A DNA stretch of 64,000 bases from Streptomyces sp. WMMC500 (GTDB lineage Bacteria > Actinomycetota > Actinomycetes > Streptomycetales > Streptomycetaceae): positions 2,342,001-2,406,000 of the forward strand of contig NZ_CP114905.1 in NCBI RefSeq assembly GCF_027497195.1. Reading direction: 5' to 3'. How positions within the stretch are numbered: position 1 is the stretch's first letter; each line of letters begins with the position of its first letter. Of this stretch, positions 50,905-60,130 are shown piece after piece. A program made the position numbers and the translations under genes. The notes beneath the pieces were generated by a model that was not told the origin of the DNA, ran no database searches, and worked only from the letters and a program-made list of their open reading frames with translations.

Positions 50905-51738
50905 TCAGGCGCCGACGCGGATCCGGGCGAAGCGGGTCACCTGCACGCCCGCCTCGCCGAGCACCTTCTGCACCGACTTCTTGGGGTCCTTGGCAAACGG
51001 CTGGTCCACCAGCACGTTCTCCTTGAAGAAGCCGTTCACGCGGCCCTCGACGATCTTCGGCAGGGCGGCCTCCGGCTTGCCCTCCTCGCGCGAGGTGGCC
51101 TCGGCGACGCGGCGCTCGTTCTCCACCGTGTCGGCCGGGACGTCCTCGCGGGACAGCCAGCGCGGCCCGAAGGCGGCGATGTGCTGCGCCACCTCCTTGG
51201 CCGTCTGGGGGTCGGCCTTGTCCAGCTCGACGAGCACGCCGACCTGCGGCGGCAGGTCCGGCGAGGTGCGGTGCATGTACGTGCCGACGTAGGCGCCCTC
51301 GAAGCGCGCGAAGCGGTCGAGGACGATCTTCTCGCCGAGGGTGGCGTTGGCCTCGTCCACGTACGCCTGGACGGTCCTGCCGTCGATCTCGGAGGCGAGC
51401 AGCTCCTCCAGGTCGGCGGGCTTGGTGGCCGCGACGTGCTCGGCGAGCGCGTTGGCGACGGCGACGAACTTGTCGCCCTTGGCGACGAAGTCGGTCTCGC
51501 ACTTCAGCTCCAGCAGGACGCCGGAGGTGTTGTCGTCGGCGATCACGGAGACGACGGCGCCGTTCTCGGCGGAGCGGCCCTCGCGCTTGGCGACGCCCTT
51601 CTGGCCCTTGACGCGGAGCAGTTCCACGGCCTTGTCGACGTCGCCCTCGGCCTCTTCCAGCGCCTTCTTGCAGTCCATCATGCCGGCGCCGGTGAGCTCC
51701 CGGAGCTTCTTGACGTCGGCGGCGGTGAAGTTCGCCAT
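50905..51738 (-). CDS. tsf: Elongation factor Ts
   Basis: This is a 277-residue nucleotide-exchange factor for EF-Tu. The N-terminal UBA-like domain is [20 protein letters not shown], and the core has [16 protein letters not shown], which carries the TDFV loop that displaces Mg-GDP from EF-Tu. It ends in the typical [13 protein letters not shown]. It is separated from rpsB by 46 bp and is presumably co-transcribed. Confidence 0.98.
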   Translation of the reverse strand: MANFTAADVKKLRELTGAGMMDCKKALEEAEGDVDKAVELLRVKGQKGVAKREGRSAENGAVVSVIADDNTSGVLLELKCETDFVAKGDKFVAVANALAEHVAATKPADLEELLASEIDGRTVQAYVDEANATLGEKIVLDRFARFEGAYVGTYMHRTSPDLPPQVGVLVELDKADPQTAKEVAQHIAAFGPRWLSREDVPADTVENERRVAEATSREEGKPEAALPKIVEGRVNGFFKENVLVDQPFAKDPKKSVQKVLGEAGVQVTRFARIRVGA

Positions 51739-51784
51739 GATTCGGTGGTTTTCTCTTCTCGACGGGTGGACTGGGATCGGCGGA

Positions 51785-52786
51785 TCAGGACTGCGGGGCG
51801 TCGCCGGCGGGCTCGGTGCCCTCGGCGGCCTCAGGGGCCTCGGCAGCCTCGGCGGCCTCCGGGGCCTGCTCGGCCGCCGGGGCGGGGGTCTCGTCGGCCT
51901 GCTCGGCGTCGGCGACCTTGGCGGTCTCGGCGGAGGTCTGCACCTCGGCCTCGGCGGCGGCCTCGTCCTTCTTCTCGGCCGGCGCGGCCGGGGCGGCGGC
52001 CTTCGCGTCCTTCTCGCCGGCGAGCAGGTCGCGCTCCCACTCGGCGAGCGGCTCGGCGTCGGCCTTGGCGGCCTTCTCGTCACCGGTGGCGGCGCCGGAG
52101 CGGGCGATCAGACCCTCGGCGACGGCGTCGGCGATGACGCGGGTCAGCAGCGTGACGGAGCGGATCGCGTCGTCGTTGCCCGGGATCTTGTAGTCGACCT
52201 CGTCGGGGTCGCAGTTGGTGTCGAGGATCGCGACGACCGGGATGCGCAGCTTGCGCGCCTCGCCGACGGCGATGTGCTCCTTCTTCGTGTCGACGATCCA
52301 GACGGCGCTCGGCACCTTCTGCATGTCGCGGATGCCGCCGAGGGTCTTCTCCAGCTTGGCCTTCTCGCGGGAGAGGACGAGCAGTTCCTTCTTGGTGAGG
52401 CCGGAGGCGGCCACGTCCTCGAAGTCGATGGCCTCCAGCTCCTTGAGGCGCTGCAGCCGCTTGTGGACCGTGGAGAAGTTGGTGAGCATGCCGCCCAGCC
52501 AGCGCTGGTTCACGTACGGCATGCCGACCCGGGTGGCCTGCTCGGCGATGGCCTCCTGGGCCTGCTTCTTCGTGCCCACGAACATGATGGTGCCGCCGTG
52601 CGCGACGGTCTCCTTCACGAACTCGTAGGCGCGGTCGATGTACGACAGCGACTGCAGGAGGTCGATGATGTAGATGCCGTTGCGCTCGGTGAAGATGAAG
52701 CGCTTCATCTTCGGGTTCCAACGGCGGGTCTGGTGCCCGAAGTGGACGCCGCTCTCCAGCAGCTCCCGCATCGTGACGACGGCCAT
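51785..52786 (-). CDS. rpsB: 30S ribosomal protein S2
   Basis: This is a 333-residue protein. The canonical S2 core ([63 protein letters not shown]) ends near residue 235. An Ala/Glu-rich acidic tail of about 90 residues follows, as in other streptomycete S2 proteins. GAGGAG precedes the ATG. The leader has stacked hairpins consistent with feedback regulation. Confidence 0.98.
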   Translation of the reverse strand: MAVVTMRELLESGVHFGHQTRRWNPKMKRFIFTERNGIYIIDLLQSLSYIDRAYEFVKETVAHGGTIMFVGTKKQAQEAIAEQATRVGMPYVNQRWLGGMLTNFSTVHKRLQRLKELEAIDFEDVAASGLTKKELLVLSREKAKLEKTLGGIRDMQKVPSAVWIVDTKKEHIAVGEARKLRIPVVAILDTNCDPDEVDYKIPGNDDAIRSVTLLTRVIADAVAEGLIARSGAATGDEKAAKADAEPLAEWERDLLAGEKDAKAAAPAAPAEKKDEAAAEAEVQTSAETAKVADAEQADETPAPAAEQAPEAAEAAEAPEAAEGTEPAGDAPQS

Positions 52787-52861
52787 GGCCGTACTCCTCG
52801 TGTGTCTCGGTTGTGCGCGGCGGCCGGCCGGCCACCGCTCCTGACGCCCCTGCGCGTCGCG

Positions 52862-52949
52862 CCTCCGGCGGGCAGCCGGAGGACCGAGTGACGCGGCCAC
52901 CTTCAGGCAGGTGGCGGGGCGTGCGAAGTCGACCCGGAGAGCCGGGTCG
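52862..52949 (-). promoter_or_regulatory. Structured rpsB leader (three consecutive hairpins)
   Basis: Perfect stems lie at 52862-52882 (7 bp), 52896-52915 (6 bp) and 52930-52949 (8 bp, AGAG loop on the plus strand). A TACACT -10-like hexamer (52958-52963, minus strand) just upstream would start transcription so that all three are in the rpsB leader. S2 is known to repress its own operon in bacteria, and this leader is a candidate S2-binding site. It occupies the rpsB side of the 325-bp divergent gap. Confidence 0.5.
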
Positions 52950-53033
52950 CCACCAGAAGTGTACGGGACGTCCTCGCCCGCCCGTGCCACGGAGCCCGGC
53001 CCCGGGCGGGTGTCCGGGGGCGCGCGGCACCGG

Positions 53034-53081
53034 GTTGTCCACAACCGGTCGGTAATCCACAGAATCCGACCATGATCCCCC
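53034..53081 (+). repeat. Iterated DnaA-box-like element, copy 1 (upstream of M23 gene)
   Basis: Three 9-mers occur at 18- and 20-bp spacing: TTGTCCACA (53035-53043, a perfect DnaA box), TAATCCACA (53053-53061), and the degenerate TGATCCCCC (53073-53081). The whole stretch aligns, with few differences, to 58971-59019 on the other strand. It ends 30 bp before the M23 gene start. Confidence 0.75.
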
Positions 53082-53111
53082 CGCACCCCGTCCTCCGGCC
53101 AGGCTGACCCC

Positions 53112-53888
53112 ATGAACGGACGACGCGACCACCGCGCGGCCGGCACGTCCGGGGGCGTGCCGCGGTGGCTGCTCGCCGCCGGGCTCGCCGCGGCCCTGGC
53201 GACGGGCACCTGTGCGGCACCCCGGTTCACGACGCCGCCGACGAAGGAGGCGGCGGACGGAGAGGCGGCGGACGGGGCGGGGGTGGGGGCGGGGCGGGGG
53301 GAACGGGAGACGGGGACGGCGCCGGAGCCGGGCGGCCGGTCCGCCGGTCCGACCGCCCCGTCGCCGCAGCGGCAGGTCCGGCCGGCGCCCGCGGCTGACG
53401 CGGCGTGGCCGGTGGCGGGGGGTGCGCGGGGCCGGCCCGTGGTGGTGCGGGGGTTCGAGCCGCCGGCTTCGCCGTACGGGCCGGGGCACCGCGGGGTCGA
53501 TCTGCGCGCCGGGGCGGGGCAGCCGGTGCGGGCCGCGGCGGCGGGCCGGGTGGCGTTCGCCGGCCGGGTGGCGGGGCGCGGGGTGCTGGCCGTCGAGCAT
53601 CCGGGCACGGGCCGCCCGCCGCTGCGCACGACGTACGAGCCGGTGGTGCCCGCGGTGCGCGAGGGGGCGCGGGTCGCGGCCGGGCAGGTGGTGGGGTATC
53701 TGCAGGGCGGCGCGTACCACTGTGCGACGGCCTGTCTGCACTGGGGGCTGCGCCGCGGTCCGTCCTACCTCGACCCGCTGTCGCTGCTGCCGCCCCGGCT
53801 GCTCACGGCGGGCCATGCCCGGCTGCTGCCGGTGTTCGGCGTCCCGCCGACGGCGGGCGACGGCGGGGCGGCGGGTGGCGGTGGGTGA
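53112..53888 (+). CDS. M23-family metallopeptidase-like exported protein
   Basis: This is a 258-residue protein. An N-terminal membrane or signal segment ([19 protein letters not shown]; a cysteine suggests but does not prove lipidation) and an acidic/Gly-rich linker lead to a LytM/M23 domain: zinc-ligand region [36 protein letters not shown], and [10 protein letters not shown]. The usual HxH reads LHWG with a single His, as in many actinobacterial M23 proteins. It may act on, or bind, peptidoglycan. It diverges from rpsB. Confidence 0.85.
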   Translation: MNGRRDHRAAGTSGGVPRWLLAAGLAAALATGTCAAPRFTTPPTKEAADGEAADGAGVGAGRGERETGTAPEPGGRSAGPTAPSPQRQVRPAPAADAAWPVAGGARGRPVVVRGFEPPASPYGPGHRGVDLRAGAGQPVRAAAAGRVAFAGRVAGRGVLAVEHPGTGRPPLRTTYEPVVPAVREGARVAAGQVVGYLQGGAYHCATACLHWGLRRGPSYLDPLSLLPPRLLTAGHARLLPVFGVPPTAGDGGAAGGGG

Positions 53889-53930
53889 CGGCGGGGCGGC
53901 GGCTGACGGCCCGGGGCCCGGGTGGTGCCG

Positions 53931-54509
53931 TCAGCGTGCGGCGCCGTGCAGGGCCACGGCGACGGCCGTGTCGGCGACGGTCTCCGGGGTGTCGGTGCCG
54001 AGTTCGGTGCGGCGGACGGCGGCGTCGACGACACCCTGCAGCAGGGTGGCGGCGAGGCGGGGTTCGTCGTGGCCGAGGTCCGCCAGGGCCTCGACGACCA
54101 TCGCGATCAGCCCGCCGTGCGCGGCGCGGATCTTCTCCCGGGCGCCGGCGTCCAGTTCGCCGGCGGAGATGGCGACGACGGCCCGGTGACGGCGGTCGCC
54201 GACCAGCGCGAGCTGCGTGCGTACGTACGCCTCGACCTTCGCCTCGGGGGTGTCGGCGCGCTCCATGGCCGCCTCCACCTCCGCCGCCCAGCGGGGGAAG
54301 TCGACGGCGCACAGTTCCTCGACGACGGCGGCCCGGCTGCGGAAGTACTCGTACACCGACGAGCGTGCCAGCCCGGTGCGCTCGGCGAGCGCGGCGAAGT
54401 TCAGCGCTTCGGTGCCGCCCTCGCCGAGGAGTTCGCGTGCGGCGTCGAGCAGCGCGCCCTGCTGCATGGTCCGGTGCTCGGCCACGGAGGCCGCTCGAAT
54501 CTTCGGCAC
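53931..54509 (-). CDS. TetR-family transcriptional regulator
   Basis: This is a 192-residue repressor-type protein. The N-terminal HTH (LLDAARELLGEGGTEAL, recognition LARSSVYEYFRSR) is followed by an all-helical ligand domain. The start is GTG at 54509. TAAAGT (minus strand, 54516-54521) ends 6 nt before the GTG, so the message is probably leaderless. The imperfect palindrome over that -10 suggests self-repression. The ligand and targets are unknown; whiG lies 27 bp away on the same strand. Confidence 0.93.
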   Translation of the reverse strand: MPKIRAASVAEHRTMQQGALLDAARELLGEGGTEALNFAALAERTGLARSSVYEYFRSRAAVVEELCAVDFPRWAAEVEAAMERADTPEAKVEAYVRTQLALVGDRRHRAVVAISAGELDAGAREKIRAAHGGLIAMVVEALADLGHDEPRLAATLLQGVVDAAVRRTELGTDTPETVADTAVAVALHGAAR

Positions 54510-54525
54510 GGTCCAACTTTAGACC
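54510..54525 (-). promoter_or_regulatory. TetR promoter -10 within an imperfect palindrome
   Basis: On the minus strand GGTCTAAAGTTGGACC reads as 12 of 16 symmetric bases and contains the -10 hexamer TAAAGT. It directly abuts the GTG start. This arrangement suits an autoregulated, leaderless tetR gene. Confidence 0.5.
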
Positions 54526-54536
54526 GCGGCGGCCCG

Positions 54537-55346
54537 TCAGCCGGTGGAGTCGGCCAGCTTCGCGCGCAACTGCAGGACGGACTTGGTGTGGATCTGGCTG
54601 ACCCTGCTCTCGGTGACGCCGAGCACCTGGCCGATCTCGGCGAGCGTGAGGCCCTCGTAGTAGTAGAGGGTGACGACGGTCTTCTCCCGGTCGGGCAGGG
54701 TGTTCACGGCGCGGGCGAGCAGCCGGCGCAGCTCGCGGTCCTCGGCGACCTCGACGGGGTTGTCGGCGGCGGTGTCCTCGAGGGTGTCCATGAGGCTGAG
54801 GCGGTCGCCGTTGTCGGAGCTGACGTGCAGCAGTTCTTCGAGGGCGACGACGTTGGCCAGGGAGAGCTGGCTGAAGACCCCGTGCAGCTCTTCCAACTGG
54901 ATGCCCATCTCGGCGGCCACCTCGGCTTCCGAGGGGGTGCGGCGGAGGGCGGCTTCGAGGGTGGCGTAGGCGCGTTCGACGGCCCGGGCCTTCTGCCGTA
55001 CGGAGCGGGGGATCCAGTCCAGCGCGCGGAGTTCGTCGATCATCGCGCCGCGGATGCGGGTGATGGCGTAGGTCTCGAACTTGATGGCGCGCTCGGGGTC
55101 GAACTTCTCGATGGCGTCGATGAGCCCGAAGACTCCGGAGGAGACGAAGTCGGCCTGTTCGACGTTGGACGGCAGGCCGACGCTGACGCGGCCGGCGACG
55201 TACTTCACCAGGGGTGAGTAGTGCAGGATGAGCTGCTCGCGCAGCCGGCCGTCACGCGTCTCCTTGTACGACCGCCACAGCTCGTCCACCGAGGAGGGTG
55301 CTGTGCGTGAGGCGGCACGGTCGGACCCGGAGATGTGCTGGGGCAT
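54537..55346 (-). CDS. whiG: RNA polymerase sigma factor WhiG (FliA/SigD type)
   Basis: This is a 269-residue sigma factor that starts sporulation of aerial hyphae. Region 2 is [20 protein letters not shown] with [18 protein letters not shown]; region 2.4 is [20 protein letters not shown]. Region 3 is [19 protein letters not shown], and region 4 is [20 protein letters not shown]. The length and sequence match WhiG closely. In Streptomyces it activates whiH and whiI and is held by the anti-sigma RsiG with c-di-GMP. AAGGCGACG precedes the ATG. Confidence 0.97.
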   Translation of the reverse strand: MPQHISGSDRAASRTAPSSVDELWRSYKETRDGRLREQLILHYSPLVKYVAGRVSVGLPSNVEQADFVSSGVFGLIDAIEKFDPERAIKFETYAITRIRGAMIDELRALDWIPRSVRQKARAVERAYATLEAALRRTPSEAEVAAEMGIQLEELHGVFSQLSLANVVALEELLHVSSDNGDRLSLMDTLEDTAADNPVEVAEDRELRRLLARAVNTLPDREKTVVTLYYYEGLTLAEIGQVLGVTESRVSQIHTKSVLQLRAKLADSTG

Positions 55347-55475
55347 GCGTCGTCGCCTTGAACCGTTCTGGTGGGGGACTGGGTTCGGGTGGGGCTGAGG
55401 GTGAGCGGAGGGAGTGTGGGGGGTGCGGGGGATGGGGGGCGGGAGCGGAGCGGGGAGACCGCCGCGGTGGGTGAG

Positions 55476-55510
55476 GGAACGTTCCGCGAGCGTAGCGTGA
55501 CCGTACGGTC
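55476..55510 (-). promoter_or_regulatory. whiG promoter region with two palindromes
   Basis: TACGCT (minus strand, 55489-55494) is a candidate -10. It is bracketed by the perfect palindromes GGAACGTTCC (55476-55485, at about +1) and GACCGTACGGTC (55499-55510, in the spacer). BldD with c-di-GMP is known to repress whiG; the second palindrome only partly resembles the BldD consensus. The rest of the 334-bp gap 55347-55680 holds a long leader for whiG, C-rich low-complexity sequence and no gene that I can support. Confidence 0.5.
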
Positions 55511-55680
55511 GCATTCTGCGACTGACGGCTCTTCATGAGTACGCAGATGCGTTCCGCGCGCCGCGGCTGCGGGTTATCCGGAGGTCACAGCGGGGGGACG
55601 GCCGCCGGGGCACCGGGTGGGGGTCGCTTTGCATCTCCCCCACCCTTTCACCCGAACGTCCCAGGTCAAGGAACGGCTCG

Positions 55681-56943
55681 TCACCTTTTGGGGTGCTCAC
55701 CGGAGCGCGGGGCCAGGCGCCAGCCGGTGCCGTCGCGGGCGACGAACCCGAGGGACTGCAGCTCATGAAGCCTGCCCAAGGCTTCGTCGCGCTCCGTGCC
55801 CGCCTCCCGGGCGATCTCTTCCGGCCGGGCCGTACCCCGCCCGGGTACGGCTTCGAGCACGCGTGCGGTGGCGGGCGGGAGCAGATCGCGTGGTACGACG
55901 GGGCCGCGGCGGGCCGGGGCGAGGTCGGCGCCGATGCGGCCGACCAGCTCGACGACCTCGGCGGCCTCGGTGACGAGTTCCGCCTCGCCGCGCAGCAGCT
56001 CGTGCACCCCGGCGGAGAGCCCGGAGGTGACCGGGCCCGGCACCCCCATCGTCGGGCGGCCCAGGCGCTGCGCCCAGCGGGCGGTGACGAGGGAGCCGCT
56101 GCGGCGCTCGGCTTCGACGACGACGGTGCCGCGGGTGAGCGCGGCCATGACGCGGTTGCGCAGGAGGAACCGCGACCGGGTGGGGTGGTCGCCGGGAGCG
56201 AGCTCGGCGACGATGAGGCCCTGCTCGGCGACGCGGCCGAGGAGCTCGGTGTGGCCGGGCGGGTAGACCCGGTCGACACCGCAGGCCAGCACGCCGATGG
56301 TGGCCCCGGTGGCGGCGAGCGCGCCGCGGTGCGCGGCGGCGTCGATGCCGTAGGCGGCGCCGGAGACGACGGCCCATCCGGCGTGGGCGAGACCATCGGC
56401 GAGGGTTCCCGCGACGTGCGCGCCGTATTCGGTGCAGGCGCGGGCGCCGACGACGGCGACGGACTTCAGGGCGCACAGCCGCAGGTCGGGGTGGCCGCGG
56501 ACCCAGAGGCCCAGGGGGCGGGCGGAGGCGAGGTCGTCGAGCTGCCGGGGCCACTCGGGGTCGCCGGGGCAGACGAACCGCGCCCCGACGGCCCCGGCGG
56601 CGGCGAGGTCCTGCCGGGCGTCGGGTCCGCCGAGCCGGCGCCGGTAGCGGGCCAGCCGGGGTTCGGCCTCCGGTGCGGGCGGCGGGGCGTCGCCGGTCAC
56701 CCAGCGCAGGAGGGTCACGGCCCCGTGCGTTCGCAGCCACCGCCCGGCGACCTCGTCTCCGGGCTCGACCAGCCGCGTCAGCGCCACCCGCGCCAGCCGC
56801 TCCGCGTCGTGGTCTCCGGGGACGGCGGCAGGCGCCTGCGCCGCGGCCGCCGGATCCGTCTGCGGCACTCCCACCCGCTCACGCTGCGGCATACTCGGCA
56901 TTGCGCCGCGCGGCTTCCACGCGGGCTTCCGGGTCGTGGTCAT
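55681..56943 (-). CDS. dprA: DNA-processing protein DprA
   Basis: This is a 420-residue protein with a Rossmann-like DNA-binding core: VAVVGARACTEYG, VVSGAAYGIDAAAHRGAL, VYPPGHTELL, FLLRNRVMAALTRGTVVVEA. A C-terminal winged helix follows (RPEEIAREAGTERDEALGRLHELQ). DprA loads RecA onto incoming single strands; in streptomycetes, not known to be naturally competent, its role is unclear. The ATG overlaps the comM stop (ATGA). Confidence 0.95.
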   Translation of the reverse strand: MTTTRKPAWKPRGAMPSMPQRERVGVPQTDPAAAAQAPAAVPGDHDAERLARVALTRLVEPGDEVAGRWLRTHGAVTLLRWVTGDAPPPAPEAEPRLARYRRRLGGPDARQDLAAAGAVGARFVCPGDPEWPRQLDDLASARPLGLWVRGHPDLRLCALKSVAVVGARACTEYGAHVAGTLADGLAHAGWAVVSGAAYGIDAAAHRGALAATGATIGVLACGVDRVYPPGHTELLGRVAEQGLIVAELAPGDHPTRSRFLLRNRVMAALTRGTVVVEAERRSGSLVTARWAQRLGRPTMGVPGPVTSGLSAGVHELLRGEAELVTEAAEVVELVGRIGADLAPARRGPVVPRDLLPPATARVLEAVPGRGTARPEEIAREAGTERDEALGRLHELQSLGFVARDGTGWRLAPRSGEHPKR

Positions 56944-58562
56944 CCCACGGGCTCCCTCGTCGCCGGGGTACGGGCGCCCCGGGGGATCCCGGTGCGGAGC
57001 TCCAGGGCCGCCGCCACGTCCTCCGGCCCCGGGCGCTCGTGTCCCGCGAGGTCGGCGACGGTCCAGGCGACGCGGAGGACGCGGTCGAGGCCGCGGGCGG
57101 TGAGCAGGCCGCGTTCCAGGTCGCGTTCTGCCGGGGCGAGGACGCCGGGTGCGGGGTGCCAGCGGCGGCGCAGCTCGTGGCCGGGGACTTCTCCGTTGGT
57201 GCGCCAGGCGGTGCCGGCGTAGCGTGCCGCGGCGCGCTCGCGTGCGGCGCGCACCCGGGCGGCGGCGTCGGCGGTGGGCTCGGCGCGTTCCCCGGCGGCG
57301 GACAGCTCGGCGCGGCTGACGGCGTCCACGGCGACCCGGAGGTCGACGCGGTCGAGGAGCGGGCCGGTGAGCCGGCCCTGGTAGCGCCGGATGGCCATGG
57401 GGGAGCATTCGCAGCCGCCTTCCTGGCGGGCGAAGCGGCCGCAGGGGCAGGGGTTGGCGGCGAGGACCATGAGGAAGCGGGCGGGGAACTGGACGACGCC
57501 CGCCGACCTGGCGACCACGACGTGCCCGGACTCCAGCGGCTGCCTGAGGGCGTCGAGGATCCGGCCGCTGAATTCGGGCGCTTCGTCCAGAAAGAGCACT
57601 CCTCGGTGGGCCAGGGAGACGGCTCCGGGCTTGGGCAGGGCGTTGCCGCCGCCGATGAGGGCGGGCAGGGTCGCGGAGTGGTGCGGGGCGGCGTAGGGGG
57701 CTTCGCCGACGAGGCACTGGCCCGCGGGCAGGGTGCCGGCCACCGAGTGGATGGCGGTCACTTCGAGCGCCTCGGTCTCGGTCAGGGGCGGCAGCAGCCC
57801 GGGGAGCCGTTCGGCGAGCATCGTCTTGCCGGCTCCCGGCGGGCCTTTCAGGTAGAGATGGTGGCCGCCGGCGGCGGCGACTTCGAGGGCGAAGCGGGCG
57901 CGGTGCTGGCCGGCGACGTCGGCGAGGTCGGGCCGGTACGCGCCGGGGCCGAGGGCCGACGGGGTGCACCAGCCGGCTCCGGGCACGGCGAGGCGGGCCG
58001 ACGGGACGGCCGGTGCCGTGTCGGGGTCGGCGGGTTCGTCGGGGGGCGGCTCGTCGTTGAGGATGGCGATGAGCTGGCGCAGGCTGCGCACGCCGAGGAC
58101 GGAGACGTCGGGCACGAGGGTGGCCTCGCCCGCGGCGGCTTCCGGCACGACCACCTGGCGGCAGCCGGCGTCGGCCGCGGCGAGCACGGCGGGCAGCACG
58201 CCGGGAACGGGCCGGACGCGGCCGTCGAGGCTCAGCTCGCCGACCATGACGAGCCCGGCGAGTGCGTCCGGCGCGATGCGGCCGGCGGCGCCGAGTGTGG
58301 CGCAGGCGATGCCGAGGTCGAATCCGCTGCCGGACTTGGGTACGGCGGCGGGGCTGAGGCCGACGGTGAGCTTTTTCTGCGGCCAGTCGACGCCGGAGTT
58401 GACGACGGCGGCGCGCACGCGGTCGCGGCTTTCCGTCAGGCTCTTGTCGGGGAGCCCGACCAGCGTGAACGTGGCGACGCCGGGCTCCAGGTCGGCCTGG
58501 ATCTCGACGACGACGCCTTCCACGCCGACGAGGGCGACCGAGCAGGTGCGGGCGAAGGCCAT
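56940..58562 (-). CDS. comM: ComM/YifB family Mg-chelatase-like AAA+ ATPase
   Basis: This is a 540-residue protein. The N-terminal ChlI-like domain (FTLVGLPDKSLTESRDRVRAA) precedes the AAA+ core with Walker A LKGPPGAGKTMLAERLP and Walker B HRGVLFLDEAPEF. A zinc-like CPCGRF...CEC cluster and the C-terminal GLDRVLRVAWTVADLAG follow. ComM is a helicase that promotes branch migration during transformation in other bacteria. It is coupled to yraN and dprA by 4-bp or shorter overlaps. Confidence 0.95.
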   Translation of the reverse strand: MAFARTCSVALVGVEGVVVEIQADLEPGVATFTLVGLPDKSLTESRDRVRAAVVNSGVDWPQKKLTVGLSPAAVPKSGSGFDLGIACATLGAAGRIAPDALAGLVMVGELSLDGRVRPVPGVLPAVLAAADAGCRQVVVPEAAAGEATLVPDVSVLGVRSLRQLIAILNDEPPPDEPADPDTAPAVPSARLAVPGAGWCTPSALGPGAYRPDLADVAGQHRARFALEVAAAGGHHLYLKGPPGAGKTMLAERLPGLLPPLTETEALEVTAIHSVAGTLPAGQCLVGEAPYAAPHHSATLPALIGGGNALPKPGAVSLAHRGVLFLDEAPEFSGRILDALRQPLESGHVVVARSAGVVQFPARFLMVLAANPCPCGRFARQEGGCECSPMAIRRYQGRLTGPLLDRVDLRVAVDAVSRAELSAAGERAEPTADAAARVRAARERAAARYAGTAWRTNGEVPGHELRRRWHPAPGVLAPAERDLERGLLTARGLDRVLRVAWTVADLAGHERPGPEDVAAALELRTGIPRGARTPATREPVG

Positions 58563-58924
58563 CAGGCGGCCCCCCGGACGTGCTCGACGACGGGGGCGCC
58601 GCGCTCCGGCAGCACCACGCCGACGACGTCGATCCGCACGCCGCCGGGCGGGGCGCCGCCGTGCCGCAGGGCCCAGGCCTCGGCGAGCCGCCGCAGCCGG
58701 TCGGCCTTGGCCGGCGGGACGCCGGCCATCGGGTGCTCCCAGCCGCCTTCCCGTCTGGTCTTGACCTCGCAGACGACGAGGGCCTCCCCGTCGAGCGCGA
58801 CGATGTCGATCTCGCCGTCGCTGCATCTCCAGTTCCGCGCCAGGACGGTCATTCCCGCCTCGGCGAGCCGCCGCTCCGCGACCCGTTCCCCGTACTGTCC
58901 GAGCGCCTGCCGTTGCTTCGGCAT
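58562..58924 (-). CDS. yraN: YraN/UPF0102 endonuclease-like protein
   Basis: This is a 120-residue protein with a PD-(D/E)xK-like nuclease fold: [21 protein letters not shown] carries the D...ExK triad. The N-terminal [17 protein letters not shown] is typical of UPF0102. The function is not settled; it is commonly linked to comM/dprA, as here. It probably leads the yraN-comM-dprA operon, with the DnaA-box-like element copy 2 ending 47 bp upstream. Confidence 0.93.
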   Translation of the reverse strand: MPKQRQALGQYGERVAERRLAEAGMTVLARNWRCSDGEIDIVALDGEALVVCEVKTRREGGWEHPMAGVPPAKADRLRRLAEAWALRHGGAPPGGVRIDVVGVVLPERGAPVVEHVRGAA

Positions 58925-58970
58925 CCGGCACCACCTCCCGCGTCCGACTCTGCCGGGTCGCGGGAACAGT

Positions 58971-59019
58971 TGTGGATCATGGTGCGGAACCGGTGGATAA
59001 CCGACGGGTTGTGGACAAC
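58971..59019 (-). repeat. Iterated DnaA-box-like element, copy 2 (upstream of yraN)
   Basis: On the minus strand the 9-mers are TTGTCCACA (59018-59010, perfect DnaA box), TTATCCACC (59000-58992) and TGATCCACA (58979-58971), spaced 18 and 21 bp. It is nearly the same sequence as 53034-53081, including non-box spacers such as GTCGGT and ACCATGATCC. It points toward yraN just as copy 1 points toward the M23 gene. Confidence 0.75.
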
Positions 59020-59054
59020 TCCTTCGCCCGTGAGGGTGACGGCCGGGAGCGGAC

Positions 59055-59372
59055 TCAGCCGAGGTCGTCGGAGGGCATCTCCAGGTCGGACTTGCTCAGC
59101 TCCTCGATGTTCACATCCTTGAACGTGAGCACCCGTACCTGCTTGACGAAGCGGGCCGGCCGGTACATGTCCCAGACCCAGGCGTCCGCCATGGACACCT
59201 CGAAGAACACCTCGCCCTGGACCGAGTGGACCTGCATCTCGTAGTCGTTGGTGAGGTAGAAACGCCGCTCGGTCTCGATCACGTATTTGAACAAGCCGAC
59301 GACGTCGCGGTACTCCCGGTAGAGCTTCAGCTCCATCTCGGTCTCGTACTTCTCGAGGTCCTCGGCGCTCAT
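59055..59372 (-). CDS. DUF2469 family conserved actinobacterial protein
   Basis: This is a 105-residue acidic cytoplasmic protein ([44 protein letters not shown]-type beta segments). It is highly conserved in actinobacteria and always near the lepB/rnhB region. The function is unknown. The ATG at 59372 overlaps the sipZ stop by 4 bp, so it is the second gene of the sipZ operon. Confidence 0.92.
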   Translation of the reverse strand: MSAEDLEKYETEMELKLYREYRDVVGLFKYVIETERRFYLTNDYEMQVHSVQGEVFFEVSMADAWVWDMYRPARFVKQVRVLTFKDVNIEELSKSDLEMPSDDLG

Positions 59373-60124
59373 GGCACGTTCCCCTTCCGCCTGTGCGTGA
59401 CCCCATTGTGCGTCGCCCGGGCGCGACGGGCCCGGGCATAGCCGGAAACCGGCCCGTAGGCAGCGCCGCCCAGGATCAGCGCAGCCCCCGCGACGACCGC
59501 GACCAGCAGCGTCCGCAGCGGTCCTGCCTCGGAGATCCCGCCGGGAAGCTCCGCGAAGCCGTCCGGGCGGTCCAGCATGCCCGCGCTGCCGAACGGCCAC
59601 GCCGTCGCGTCGACCCGGCCCTTGACGGCGTCGCGGGGTATGGCGCCGCCGCCCGATTCGGCCAGGTGGTTGCGGGAGTCGACGGAGTCGCCGCGGTGGT
59701 CGCCGAGCAGGAAGATCATCCCCTCCGGCACGGTGGTCGCCGGAAAGCCCTCCTGCGCCGCCCGCTCACTGTCCGTGACGTACGGCTCCGCCACCGGCTT
59801 GCCGCCGATCGTCAGCCGCCCCTGCTCGTCGCAGCAGCGGACCGTGTCCCCGCCGACCGCGACGACCCGCTTGATCATCGGCAGGTCGCCCCACGCCGCG
59901 TCCTCGAAGACCACGACGTCGCCGCGGCGCACCTCGTCGCCCGAGATCCGCTCGGCGAGCACCCGGTCGCCCGAGGCGACGGTGGGCGCCATGGAGGGCG
60001 TCGGGACGGTGTACGGCACGTACGCCACGGCGCCCCAGGCGAAGCCGCCGAGGAACAGCACGCACCCGACCGCCACGGCCAGGCCCGACAGCACGTTCCC
60101 CTTGCGACCTGCTCGGCTGCTCAT
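59369..60124 (-). CDS. sipZ: Type I signal peptidase SipZ
   Basis: This is a 251-residue membrane protease that cleaves signal peptides. The N-terminal helix (VLSGLAVAVGCVLFLGGFAWG) precedes catalytic Ser44 (TPSMAP); the general-base Lys is in MIKRVVAVGGD and box E is LLGDHRGDSVDSR. A second C-terminal helix (TLLVAVVAGAALILGGAAYG) makes the topology two-span, as in S. lividans SipZ. Its own promoter is visible upstream, matching the known operon split between sipWXY and sipZ. Confidence 0.96.
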   Translation of the reverse strand: MSSRAGRKGNVLSGLAVAVGCVLFLGGFAWGAVAYVPYTVPTPSMAPTVASGDRVLAERISGDEVRRGDVVVFEDAAWGDLPMIKRVVAVGGDTVRCCDEQGRLTIGGKPVAEPYVTDSERAAQEGFPATTVPEGMIFLLGDHRGDSVDSRNHLAESGGGAIPRDAVKGRVDATAWPFGSAGMLDRPDGFAELPGGISEAGPLRTLLVAVVAGAALILGGAAYGPVSGYARARRARATHNGVTHRRKGNVP

Positions 60125-60130
60125 GGGCGC

